From an uncultured Lachnospiraceae bacterium (lineage in GTDB: Bacteria; Bacillota; Clostridia; Lachnospirales; Lachnospiraceae): 14,246 nt of DNA. Position numbers and translations under genes: made by a program. Where the stretch lies: the NCBI GenBank assembly GCA_937915975.1, contig CALGGL010000225.1:1-14246 (forward strand). Direction: 5' to 3'. The notes beneath the pieces were generated by a model. It did not search any database and was not told where the DNA came from. It worked only from the letters and a program-made list of their open reading frames with translations. This document shows positions 1-7,002 of this stretch, one piece after another (within the stretch, counting starts at the first letter, position 1; the number at the start of each line of letters is the position of its first letter).

Positions 1-1
1 A

Positions 2-1465
2 ATGCTCCCCGCTTGCTTTTTACGGAGGAAAACGCTAACTTGCAGCGTGCTAAAAAGATATATCCTTTTTTTGCTGCTCATTCTCCTGGCGCCGCCGGTA
101 CTGGGAAGGGATTCCGTCGAGTCCCGCCTGAAGGAACTGGACGCGGAATTGGAGAAGAAAGATTCTTACGACGCCCGCAAGGAGGAACGGATTGCGCAGC
201 TCAGGGGCATGCTCCGCAGTGCGCTGGACTATCCGGACCGCTATCTGGTATCGAAAGAGCTTTTCGAGGAGTACAAGAGCTACAAATACGATTCCGCCTT
301 TGCCTATGCCCGGAGGATGGGCGAACTCGCCGCCCGGATGGACCGGCCCGACAGCGAGGTGGAGGCCCGTTGCGCCCTCACGTTCTGCCTGATTTCGGCC
401 GGCCTTTACAAAGAGGCGTTTGACCTGCTGGAAACCCCGGTCGAAGCAATCTCCCGGAAGGCGCTGCTGGAATACTATAAAATCCAGGTGAGGCTGAACT
501 ATTCGGCCCGCGGATATGCGGCGACCGAACCTTATCTGGACCAGTACGCCGCGGCAGGGGAGCGTTACAGCCGGAAGATCCTTGCGATGGTTCCGGAGAA
601 TTCGCCGCTCTGGCATGAGTATACGGCCAATCTCCTGATGGAGCAGGGCGAATTCGAGAAGAGCATTGCCGAATTCGGCCTCCTTCTTTCCGACGAGAAC
701 CTGGACCTTCATTCCCGGGCCATCTATTCCTCCTCCGTAGGGTGGATGCAGCAATGCCTCGGGCGGGAGGACGAAGCGCTGCTGTCGCTGTGCGAGTCGG
801 CCATCTGCGACCTGAAATCTTCCACCAAGGAAACGACGGCCCTCAGGATGCTGGCGCAGTACCTTTCGGAGCGCGGGGAGGTGGACCGCCCCGTCCGCTA
901 TGTTCGGGCATCCTTCGACGATGCGAACTTCTACAATGCACGCCTGCGGAAACTGGAAGTGGGAGCCGTCCTTCCCATCGTGGAACGGAACCATTACGAC
1001 GATCTTCAGCGGGAGCGGAATTTCCTGGCGACGGGCGTTGTCCTGGCCATCGTGCTGGTCCTGGCCGCCATTGCGGTGCTGTGGGTGTTCCGTCGCCAGA
1101 ACCGCCGCCTGCACGAGGCCCGTGCAACGATTGAAGACCGGAACCGCCGGCTGGAGGAGGCCAACGCCCAGCTCGCCGAGGCCAACGAGATCAAGTCGGA
1201 GTATATCGGCAGTTCTTTCTACCTCAACGCTGAATTCATCGACAAGATGGCCCAGCTTTACAAGATGGTTGACCGGATGATCGTCACCCGGCAGTACGAC
1301 GAGCTGCGCCGGTCCCTGAAGGAATCCACCATCGACAAGGAGCGGGACGAGATGTATGGGACCAAGTCCAAAACCCTGTGTTTAAGAATAAGTGAGTACC
1401 TTTGTACGAACGTTACAAAAGGTATTCAAATATGTCATCATTATCTATTCTTCAGGAGTTGGTAA
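2..1465 (+). CDS. DUF6377-type tetratricopeptide membrane regulator, 3' end replaced by an insertion sequence
   Basis: A Bacteroidetes membrane protein of the DUF6377 type, probably a signalling or transcriptional regulator; I recognise the family from overall layout, not a defined activity. Visible order: an N-terminal signal-like hydrophobic stretch (after KRY, about residues 19-34), a helical repeat region resembling tetratricopeptide repeats (about 45-320), a single membrane helix near residues 340-362, then a basic coiled-coil segment (about 365-400) and the start of a cytoplasmic domain. Family members usually continue into a C-terminal helix-turn-helix-like DNA-binding part. Here native sequence stops at base 1358 and the last roughly 35 codons are read from the left end of the insertion sequence, so the DNA-binding end is lost and the gene is probably non-functional. 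The start is uncertain: ATG at 2 or GTG at 47 (VLKRY), which gives a tidier signal peptide. Codons are clearly GC-rich compared with everything after 4210. Confidence 0.72.
   Translation: MLPACFLRRKTLTCSVLKRYILFLLLILLAPPVLGRDSVESRLKELDAELEKKDSYDARKEERIAQLRGMLRSALDYPDRYLVSKELFEEYKSYKYDSAFAYARRMGELAARMDRPDSEVEARCALTFCLISAGLYKEAFDLLETPVEAISRKALLEYYKIQVRLNYSARGYAATEPYLDQYAAAGERYSRKILAMVPENSPLWHEYTANLLMEQGEFEKSIAEFGLLLSDENLDLHSRAIYSSSVGWMQQCLGREDEALLSLCESAICDLKSSTKETTALRMLAQYLSERGEVDRPVRYVRASFDDANFYNARLRKLEVGAVLPIVERNHYDDLQRERNFLATGVVLAIVLVLAAIAVLWVFRRQNRRLHEARATIEDRNRRLEEANAQLAEANEIKSEYIGSSFYLNAEFIDKMAQLYKMVDRMIVTRQYDELRRSLKESTIDKERDEMYGTKSKTLCLRISEYLCTNVTKGIQICHHYLFFRSW
1359..1384 (+). repeat. 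Left terminal inverted repeat of the insertion sequence
   Basis: Begins GGACCAAGTCCAAAA and ends TGTGTTTA. It pairs with the reverse complement of 2798-2823 at 21 of 26 positions. Its outer edge marks the point where the DUF6377 coding sequence is interrupted. Confidence 0.82.
1397..1404 (+). promoter_or_regulatory. Bacteroidetes -7 box for the insertion-sequence genes
   Basis: TACCTTTG is a full match to the Bacteroidetes TAnnTTTG box. A convincing TTTG -33 box is not present at the usual distance; the nearest is TGTG at 1377-1380 inside the left repeat. Transcription would begin a few bases downstream and place the transposase helper start at 1432, not at the earlier TTG. Confidence 0.5.
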
Positions 1466-1851
1466 GCTTGATGCTCCCACCCAGTATTCTTGATTATTTC
1501 GATGTAGTCCGTGTAGAAGAGCGTGCCATAGGCGAGAAAGAGCGGAAGGGGCTTGAGCGCGGCGAGGTGATTATCCATTTTGAAGAGCATAATGAGTTCC
1601 GGTCTCCGGAAGATGGCCATACATACCGTCCAAACGGGTTTTACGAGGCATCGAGGATAAATGACTTCCCGATGCGTGACAGGCGTGTAGCCCTTATTCT
1701 GCGTCGGAGGCGCTGGGTGGATGAACAGACTGGGAAGAGCGTCGGAAACAAGTACAACATCGTCACAGAAGGGACACGGCATACTGTTGAGTTTGCCGCT
1801 TTTTTAAAAGAGACATTTGGATACGTACCCGATCGCAGCTTCATCGCTTGA
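1432..1851 (+). CDS. Insertion-sequence N-terminal region protein (first ORF of ISL3-like element)
   Basis: A 139-residue protein matching the short upstream ORF of ISAon1-type elements, which encodes what corresponds to the N-terminal, DNA-binding region of larger ISL3 transposases. It begins MSSLSILQELVSLMLPPSIL and ends near YVPDRSFIA. ATG at 1432 is chosen because the TACCTTTG promoter box at 1397-1404 would start the transcript after the alternative TTG at 1402. The basic middle part (RDRRVALILRRRRW) fits nucleic acid binding. It overlaps the transposase ORF by about 40 bases in the +1 frame, so the two products are probably linked by coupled translation or a frameshift. No zinc-binding cysteine cluster is visible in it, unlike the N-terminus of many ISL3 transposases. 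Confidence 0.75.
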   Translation: MSSLSILQELVSLMLPPSILDYFDVVRVEERAIGEKERKGLERGEVIIHFEEHNEFRSPEDGHTYRPNGFYEASRINDFPMRDRRVALILRRRRWVDEQTGKSVGNKYNIVTEGTRHTVEFAAFLKETFGYVPDRSFIA

Positions 1852-2800
1852 GAGGTACTACTATGTGGACGGCCATCTGCTTGAGCGTCAATACCGTGAT
1901 TATCTGAGCGGATACTTCGATTGGGAAGAGCGTCCTCACGCCGGCGAATGGCTGGTGTTTCCGGAGAATGTGGGGCCGAATATGAGCATAGACGAGACCT
2001 CTCTGAGCGACGGCGAACTGTACACAGTACTCACGAACAAGGACGCACACGGCAAGAAAGGGGCACTGGCCGCCATTGTGGCAGGGACCAAGGCGGAAGT
2101 GGTCCGTGAAGCGCTAGACCATATCCCTCAAGAGAAGCGGGATCTGGTAGAGGAAATCACCCTGGACCTGTCCTCCTCGATGAAGAATATCGCCATTATG
2201 GAGTTCCGTAACACCAAACGTACGATAGACCGGTTCCACGTTCAGAAGCTTGCCCTGGAGGCCATCCAGGAGATGCGCATTGGACATCGCTGGGAGGCCC
2301 TCAAAGCTGAACACGAACGAAAACAGTGGATAAAAGCCACGGGCGAAGTCATCCCTCCGCAAGTCTTCCCGAATGGAGATACCAGGCCTCAGCTGCTCGT
2401 GAGAAGCAGGTATCTTCTGTTCAAGTCGGCTGATAAGTGGACGGACTCCCAGAGGGAAAGAGCTAAGATACTTTTCGAAGAGTATCCTGACCTGGAACAA
2501 GCATATTGGCTTACACACAAACTCAGGATGATCTATGCGAATACGCCAAGGCGGTCGTTGGCGAACACCCGCCTTGCCAAATGGTATCTGGAGGTGGAAA
2601 ACTCCGGCTTTGATGCGTTCAAGGTCATTGCTGCCACACTGAGGGACAGAGAAACGGAAATCATCAACTTCTTCGACAACCGAGCCACCAATGCTTCCGC
2701 AGAGTCGTTCAACTGTAAAATCAAAGCGTTCAGGGCACAACTTAGAGGAGTATCAGATATAAACTACTTCCTCTTCAGACTACAGAATATCTACGCCTAA
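1817..2800 (+). CDS. ISL3-like DDE transposase
   Basis: Catalytic transposase that cuts and joins the element's ends. The 327 residues show an RNase H-like DDE core: D59 in SIDE, D117 in TLDLSSSM, and E296 in TNASAESFN. The DRFHVQKLA motif near 138-146 and the C-terminal NASAESFNCKIKAFRAQLRG region are characteristic of the ISL3-type DDE domain (DDE_Tnp_ISL3). The reading frame appears intact. The only early start is TTG at 1817; the frame is closed by a TAA at 1805, so the protein either starts there by coupling with the upstream ORF or is reached by a +1 shift from it. The stop codon lies inside the right inverted repeat, as in compact elements. The product looks active because all three acidic residues and the conserved C-terminus are present. 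Confidence 0.85.
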   Translation: MDTYPIAASSLERYYYVDGHLLERQYRDYLSGYFDWEERPHAGEWLVFPENVGPNMSIDETSLSDGELYTVLTNKDAHGKKGALAAIVAGTKAEVVREALDHIPQEKRDLVEEITLDLSSSMKNIAIMEFRNTKRTIDRFHVQKLALEAIQEMRIGHRWEALKAEHERKQWIKATGEVIPPQVFPNGDTRPQLLVRSRYLLFKSADKWTDSQRERAKILFEEYPDLEQAYWLTHKLRMIYANTPRRSLANTRLAKWYLEVENSGFDAFKVIAATLRDRETEIINFFDNRATNASAESFNCKIKAFRAQLRGVSDINYFLFRLQNIYA

Positions 2801-2823
2801 ACACATACTTTTGGACGTGATCC
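2798..2823 (+). repeat. Right terminal inverted repeat of the insertion sequence
   Basis: Reads TAAACACATACTTTTGGACG and then TGATCC; its reverse complement matches the left repeat at 21 of 26 bases. It includes the transposase stop codon and a TTTG at 2810-2813 that can act as an outward -33 promoter box. Confidence 0.82.
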
Positions 2824-2839
2824 TTTTTTGCTATCTTTG
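2810..2839 (+). promoter_or_regulatory. Hybrid outward promoter: -33 box in the insertion sequence, -7 box in the flank
   Basis: TTTG at 2810-2813 lies inside the right inverted repeat and TATCTTTG at 2832-2839 lies just outside it. Together they fit the Bacteroidetes promoter pattern TTTG...TAnnTTTG with an 18-base gap. The predicted transcript would start only a short way before the GTG start of the polymerase gene at 2860, so the inserted element may supply half of that gene's promoter. This is inferred from motif spacing only. Confidence 0.5.
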
Positions 2840-2859
2840 TATCCGGCAAACATTCGGAA

Positions 2860-4314
2860 GTGGCAACCAGAACTTACATAGCGATAGACCTAAAGTCATT
2901 CTACGCTTCGGTGGAGTGCGTGGAAAGGGGACTGGACCCCCTGGACACCAACCTGGTTGTTGCCGACGTTTCGAGGTCGGAAAAGACCATCTGCCTGGCT
3001 GTTTCCCCGTCCCTCAAGGCAAGGGGAATCTCCGGCCGTCCCCGCCTTTTTGAAGTGGTCCAGCAGGTCAAGTCATTGAACAGCCAGCGGCGCGAGCTGG
3101 CTCCCGGCCGCAGGCTATCAGGGAAATCCGTCTTCGATTCCGAACTGAAAGCCTGTCCCGGCCTTCAGATAGACTACCTGTCTGCCGTTCCAAGGATGGC
3201 CCTCTATATCGAGTACAGTTCAAAAGTCTACGATATTTACCTCAAATACATTGCTCCTGAGGACATTCACGTCTATTCCATAGATGAGGTGTTTATGGAC
3301 GTTACGGCCTATCTGGATACTTATAAGATGACGGCCCATGAGCTTGCAATGAAGATTATCAGGGATGTTCTGAGCACGACGGGCATCACCGCAACAGCGG
3401 GAATCGGGACAAACCTTTATCTGTGCAAGGTGGCGATGGATATTGTTGCAAAGCATATCCCTGCGGATAAGGATGGTGTAAGGATAGCCGAGCTTGATGA
3501 AATGTCTTACAGACGACAGCTTTGGGACCATAGGCCGATCACTGATTTCTGGAGAGTCGGGAGGGGAATCGCAGGAAGGCTCGAGCAATATGGGGTTAGG
3601 ACGATGGGGCAGGTTGCAAGGCTTTCCGTCCAGAATGAAGAGGCACTGTACAAGCTGATGGGCGTCAATGCCGAGTTATTGATCGACCACGCGTGGGGAT
3701 GGGAGCCGGTGACCATGCCTTACATCAAGGCGTACAGGCCTGAGTCGAATTCGTTGAGCAGCGGACAAGTCTTGAAGGAGGGATATGTTTTTGAAAAGGC
3801 AGGGGTTGTTGTCAGGGAAATGGCAGACAGCCTCGCCCTGGACCTGGTCAGAAAGGGGCTTGTAGCCGATCAGGTTGTACTTACAGTAGGATATGATGTG
3901 AGCAGTCTTAACAATAAGGAAATCAAGAAGAAATATAGCGGAGAAATCTCCCGCGACTGGTATGGGAGGGCTGTCCCCAGACATTCGCATGGCACTTCTA
4001 ATCTTGGACGTCTGACATCTTCCTCCAGACTGATTACCGGAGCTGTCTCCTCGCTTTTCGATCAGATCGTGAACCGCGACCTCCTTGTCCGGAGGCTGAA
4101 CGTTACCATGGCGCATGTCGTACCACGGGAACTGTCGATGGGAGGGGCGCCGGTCCAACTCGACTTGTTTACGGATCCGGAAGAGATCCGGATGAAAGAG
4201 AAAAAAGAGAACGTTTCAGAGCGTTTCTTTCCGAAAACGGTATTCAGACAAGTGTGCATTATCCGTGCATACACAGATTTAAAATATATAATGAATTTGC
4301 AACCTCAGACCTAA
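2860..4314 (+). CDS. Y-family (UmuC/DinB-like) translesion DNA polymerase, C-terminus lost at a junction
   Basis: Error-prone DNA polymerase that copies across damaged bases. The palm begins with IAIDLKSFYASVE (D10 metal ligand) and holds the second acidic pair D142/E143 in YSIDEVFMDVT. It is followed by the thumb and helix-hairpin-helix region (about 225-280) and the little finger domain (about 290-430). QLDLF at 433-437 is a good beta-clamp-binding motif, so the polymerase could still bind the clamp. GTG at 2860 is used; no Shine-Dalgarno is seen, as is usual in Bacteroidetes. Native sequence appears to stop near residue 450 (base about 4209). The last 34 residues are an out-of-frame reading of an aminotransferase gene, and I estimate that a short basic tail seen in relatives is missing. 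The catalytic part is complete. Confidence 0.85.
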   Translation: MATRTYIAIDLKSFYASVECVERGLDPLDTNLVVADVSRSEKTICLAVSPSLKARGISGRPRLFEVVQQVKSLNSQRRELAPGRRLSGKSVFDSELKACPGLQIDYLSAVPRMALYIEYSSKVYDIYLKYIAPEDIHVYSIDEVFMDVTAYLDTYKMTAHELAMKIIRDVLSTTGITATAGIGTNLYLCKVAMDIVAKHIPADKDGVRIAELDEMSYRRQLWDHRPITDFWRVGRGIAGRLEQYGVRTMGQVARLSVQNEEALYKLMGVNAELLIDHAWGWEPVTMPYIKAYRPESNSLSSGQVLKEGYVFEKAGVVVREMADSLALDLVRKGLVADQVVLTVGYDVSSLNNKEIKKKYSGEISRDWYGRAVPRHSHGTSNLGRLTSSSRLITGAVSSLFDQIVNRDLLVRRLNVTMAHVVPRELSMGGAPVQLDLFTDPEEIRMKEKKENVSERFFPKTVFRQVCIIRAYTDLKYIMNLQPQT

Positions 4315-4430
4315 AGAAAACAGAATACATAGCAGACAATGAGGTGACGCTTCCGATGTACGGTGCTCTTTTAGAGGATGAAGTTTTATACATATGTGAT
4401 ACTGTAAAGAAGGGTATTAAAGCAATATGA
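4206..4430 (+). pseudogene. 3' fragment of a DegT/DnrJ/EryC1-family aminotransferase
   Basis: About 74 codons without their own start, in a different frame from the polymerase that overlaps them. The reading includes SENGIQTSVHYP and IHRFKIY, then EVTLPMYGALLEDEV. These are the standard C-terminal motifs of PLP-dependent sugar aminotransferases of the DegT family, which install amino groups on nucleotide-sugar keto intermediates. Relatives are about 370-400 residues, so most of the gene, including the PLP lysine, is absent from this window. The stop overlaps the next gene's start as ATGA, showing the intact gene was translated with the acetyltransferase. The missing 5' part was presumably next to it in the true genome, replaced here at the join. 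Confidence 0.82.
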
Positions 4431-5038
4431 GAAAAATAATATTAGCGGGTGCCTTTGTCGAGCTTATTGAGCTTTGCGAAAAATGCGGATATGAAATTAT
4501 CGGTATAGCCGATACTGCTTGTGAAGATAAATATTACGGATATGATATTCTCGGAGATGATGATTATATCATAGCAAATAAAGAAAGCTACAGAGATTGC
4601 AATATTGTAATGGTTCCCGACAAGACATCTGTAAGAAAAAAACTTTATGAAAAATATAAGTTGGCGGGCTTTAGCTTTGAAACAATAATTTCTCCCGGGG
4701 CTAATATTTCCAAGTATGCCGAAATAAACGAGGGTGCGATTATACATGATTTTTGTAATGTTTCGGCAAATGCAGTGGTGGGTAAATGCGCAAGACTTAA
4801 TGTGGGTTCAAATGTAATGCATGACAGTATAATAGGCGACTTTTCCATAGTTGCTCCAAACAGTGTTATCCTGGGAAGATGTAAAATCGGAGAATGCAGT
4901 TACATAGGTTCGAACAGCACTATTCTTCCGGAGAGAAAAATCGGAGCGAATTCTGTTATAGGTGCGGCTTCGGTTGTGACAAAGGATGTTGATTCCCAAA
5001 TGACGGTAGCGGGTAATCCGGCACATCTGCTTAAGTAA
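4427..5038 (+). CDS. NeuD/PglD-like sugar O- or N-acyltransferase
   Basis: Left-handed beta-helix acyltransferase of the NeuD/PglD type, which typically transfers an acetyl group from acetyl-CoA to an amino sugar or sialic-acid-like sugar. The 203 residues start with a small Rossmann-like domain (IILAGAF, residues 4-10; the usual glycine-rich motif is somewhat degenerate). From about residue 88 onward come hexapeptide repeats (NVSANAVVGKCARLNVGS, then further turns to about 190). H132 in MHDSIIGDF sits where the catalytic histidine of PglD is found. The ending AGNPAHLL is typical of the family. The ATGA overlap with the aminotransferase fragment, and the hydrolase that follows, suggest one nucleotide-sugar pathway: amination, acetylation and nucleotide release. 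The exact sugar cannot be read from the sequence. Confidence 0.85.
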   Translation: MRKIILAGAFVELIELCEKCGYEIIGIADTACEDKYYGYDILGDDDYIIANKESYRDCNIVMVPDKTSVRKKLYEKYKLAGFSFETIISPGANISKYAEINEGAIIHDFCNVSANAVVGKCARLNVGSNVMHDSIIGDFSIVAPNSVILGRCKIGECSYIGSNSTILPERKIGANSVIGAASVVTKDVDSQMTVAGNPAHLLK

Positions 5039-5066
5039 TTTTTAATCGGTTAAACAAGGAGATAAT

Positions 5067-6032
5067 ATGATTGCAATATGTATAGAAAGCTCCAATAAAA
5101 GAGGAATGGGACATTTGTTTCGTTCGTTTTTATATGTGGATTACCTTAAAAGAAATAAGATTGATTATATATATCTGATAAATAATGACAAGGCATCTCT
5201 TGAACAGTTAAAGCAAAGAGGCATCGATTATATAATAATTGATTTTTCGGATACGGTCTCCAACTGGGAAAAGGATATAATAAGAAAATATAATGTGGAT
5301 GCATGGCTTAATGATAAGTTTATAACCTACCTGCAAATGGCAAAGCATATCTGTGATGAGGGTATTCCTTTATATATGATTGATGAATCGGGTAATGCAG
5401 ACGTATATGCGGATGTTCATTTCGCCGGTATGATTTATCCGACAAAGCCTGATGCCAAGGGTAAGGAGGTTTTGTCCGGTCCGGATTATATTATACTTAA
5501 TAAGGATATAGATAAACACAGGCATCAAAGAAAGAAGCTTGAGAGAATACTGGTCACACTGGGTGGAAGCGATCCTTTTAATGTAACTGCCGAGGTTGTA
5601 ACCGAGCTTTTAAAGTACGATTATGATGTTGATGTTTTAATCGGACCGAATTACAGGTTCAGGGATGAACTCGAAGAAATTATAAAAGGCAGGTTTAAAA
5701 TATTTCAGAATGTTAAGTCACTTATTGCAATGTTTGACAATTATTCAATAGCAATTACGGGTGGCGGAATCACCTGCTGTGAGGCCAATGCATGTGGACT
5801 TCCGTGCCTTATTATTGCCAATGCCGATCATGAGGTCAATACCGGAAATTATATAGAAAGCCTTGGTTCATCCGTGTATCTCGGAAGCCATGGCGAATGG
5901 AATAAAGACATGATTAAAAAAATCCCTGACATGGACATAGAAAAAATGAGCAAAAGGGGAATGGAACTTTTTAACACGGATGCAATCGATAAAATATTTA
6001 ATAAGATATTTGAAAAGTCGGATAAAAAATAA
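5067..6032 (+). CDS. PseG/SpsG-like UDP-sugar hydrolase (GT-B fold)
   Basis: Likely removes UDP from a UDP-diacetamido-trideoxy sugar, as PseG does on the way to pseudaminic acid, or a related SpsG-type reaction in surface polysaccharide synthesis. The 321 residues show the GT-B-fold layout: an N-terminal half with GMGHLFRS (13-20), equivalent to the GxGHxxR motif of PseG, and a C-terminal nucleotide-binding half with LVTLGGSDPFN (162-172) and the glycine-rich TGGGITCCEANACGLP (231-246). A strong AAGGAG lies 5' of the ATG. It follows the acetyltransferase by 28 bases. The partner synthases expected for pseudaminic acid (PseB, PseI, PseF) are not in this window; the aminotransferase fragment could be a PseC equivalent. 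The substrate is therefore inferred. Confidence 0.75.
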   Translation: MIAICIESSNKRGMGHLFRSFLYVDYLKRNKIDYIYLINNDKASLEQLKQRGIDYIIIDFSDTVSNWEKDIIRKYNVDAWLNDKFITYLQMAKHICDEGIPLYMIDESGNADVYADVHFAGMIYPTKPDAKGKEVLSGPDYIILNKDIDKHRHQRKKLERILVTLGGSDPFNVTAEVVTELLKYDYDVDVLIGPNYRFRDELEEIIKGRFKIFQNVKSLIAMFDNYSIAITGGGITCCEANACGLPCLIIANADHEVNTGNYIESLGSSVYLGSHGEWNKDMIKKIPDMDIEKMSKRGMELFNTDAIDKIFNKIFEKSDKK

Positions 6033-6051
6033 AAGATGGTGGTGAGACGTA

Positions 6052-7002
6052 TTGAAAAAGGTTAGTATATGTGTACCTTGTTATAACGAAGAAGAAAATG
6101 TTGAAAATATGTATAACAAATTAAAATCCATATTTGATGAAATGGGCAGGTACGACTACGAGATTATTTTTTCCGATAATTGTTCCGCAGACAGTACACC
6201 CGAAATACTGAAAAAAATAGCATCAAAGGATAAAAGGGTTAAGGTTATACTAAATATGAGAAATTTCGGACCTGACCGTTCAAGTCTCAATTGCATCTTC
6301 CATGCATCGGGCGATGCGATAATAAGCATGCCCTGTGATTTTCAGGAGCCTCCCGAGATGATTCCGACATTTCTTGAGGAATGGGAAAAAGGAAACCTTG
6401 TGGTTTGGGGGCAAAAGCTAAAAAGCAAAGAGAATCCGATTAAGTTCTTTTTCAGAAAAATATTTTATAAAATCATAAAGAGCTTTTCGGAAAATCCGCA
6501 AATAGAAAATACAACCGGTTTCGGTGTAATGGACAGGACTGTTTTGGAATGTGTCAAGGAAACGGGTGAGACAAAAGAGGGATTAAGAAATCTGATTCCG
6601 GAATTGGGATTTTCTGTTAAGCTGATTCCTTATACCCAGCAAAAAAGACAGGCAGGAAAGTCGAGTTATAATATGATCAGGTATTTGAATTTTTCGATTG
6701 ATACACTGATAACCACATCCAAGCTTCCGCTTCGACTTGCGACTATTTTGGGAAGTATAGTGTCATTCTTCAGTTTTATTATATTTATTGTTTACTTTAT
6801 ATATAAGCTTATACACTGGGATTCGTTTGAGGTTGGTATGTTCCCTGTGATTTGCGGAATCTTTCTTGTTGGCGCAATAGAGATAATGTTCATCGGAATA
6901 ATAGGAGAATACATAGGTATTCTGGTAGAACGTTCCGAGAAAAGACCTTTGGTTCTTGAGAAGGAACTGATTAATTTTGACGATGAACAAAAAGAAGAAT
7001 AG
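6052..7002 (+). CDS. GtrB/DPM1-like family 2 glycosyltransferase with two membrane helices
   Basis: Transfers a sugar from a nucleotide donor to a polyprenyl phosphate at the inner face of the membrane, as GtrB and dolichol-phosphate mannosyltransferases do. The GT-A domain begins SICVPCYNEEENVE (residues 5-18), has SDNCSADST (41-49), the metal-binding D96 in MPCDFQEPPE, and the QKRQAGKSSYN motif (197-207) typical of this subfamily. Two membrane segments follow at about 225-252 and 261-292, then a short charged tail. TTG at 6052 is the start because there is no in-frame ATG near the conserved beginning; the upstream GGTGGTGAG is a weak ribosome binding site. Its 3' end overlaps the convergent flippase gene by 32 bases. 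It probably loads a lipid carrier for the neighbouring membrane glycosyltransferase or the flippase. Confidence 0.88.
   Translation: MKKVSICVPCYNEEENVENMYNKLKSIFDEMGRYDYEIIFSDNCSADSTPEILKKIASKDKRVKVILNMRNFGPDRSSLNCIFHASGDAIISMPCDFQEPPEMIPTFLEEWEKGNLVVWGQKLKSKENPIKFFFRKIFYKIIKSFSENPQIENTTGFGVMDRTVLECVKETGETKEGLRNLIPELGFSVKLIPYTQQKRQAGKSSYNMIRYLNFSIDTLITTSKLPLRLATILGSIVSFFSFIIFIVYFIYKLIHWDSFEVGMFPVICGIFLVGAIEIMFIGIIGEYIGILVERSEKRPLVLEKELINFDDEQKEE

Larger units (their letters stand above)
1359..2823 (+). mobile_element. ISL3-like two-ORF insertion sequence (ISAon1-type of Bacteroidetes)
   Basis: A complete-looking element of about 1465 bases bounded by 26-bp imperfect inverted repeats (1359-1384 and 2798-2823, 21 of 26 matching). 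It carries a short upstream ORF and an overlapping DDE transposase. The layout and transposase motifs fit the ISL3-like elements that Bacteroidetes annotations often name ISAon1 family; the subfamily name is from memory. The 8 bases outside the left end (1351-1358) do not match those outside the right end (2824-2831), so no target duplication is visible although ISL3 elements normally make one of about 8 bp. The flanks therefore probably did not start as one uninterrupted locus. Confidence 0.82.

Noticed and set aside
50..1114. Long - strand ORF of 354 codons opposite the DUF6377 gene
   Set aside because: It is the mirror of a GC-rich coding strand, shows no recognisable domain, and the + strand reading has a coherent signal peptide, repeat region, membrane helix and coiled coil.
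1800..1806. TTTTTTA slippery heptamer near the end of the first insertion-sequence ORF, as a -1 frameshift site
   Set aside because: The heptamer is in phase, but a -1 slip leads to the wrong frame; the transposase lies in the +1 frame, so coupling or a +1 event is required instead.
3676..4158. - strand ORF of 160 codons inside the polymerase gene
   Set aside because: It is a shadow of a clearly conserved polymerase reading on the + strand and has no start signal or recognisable motif.
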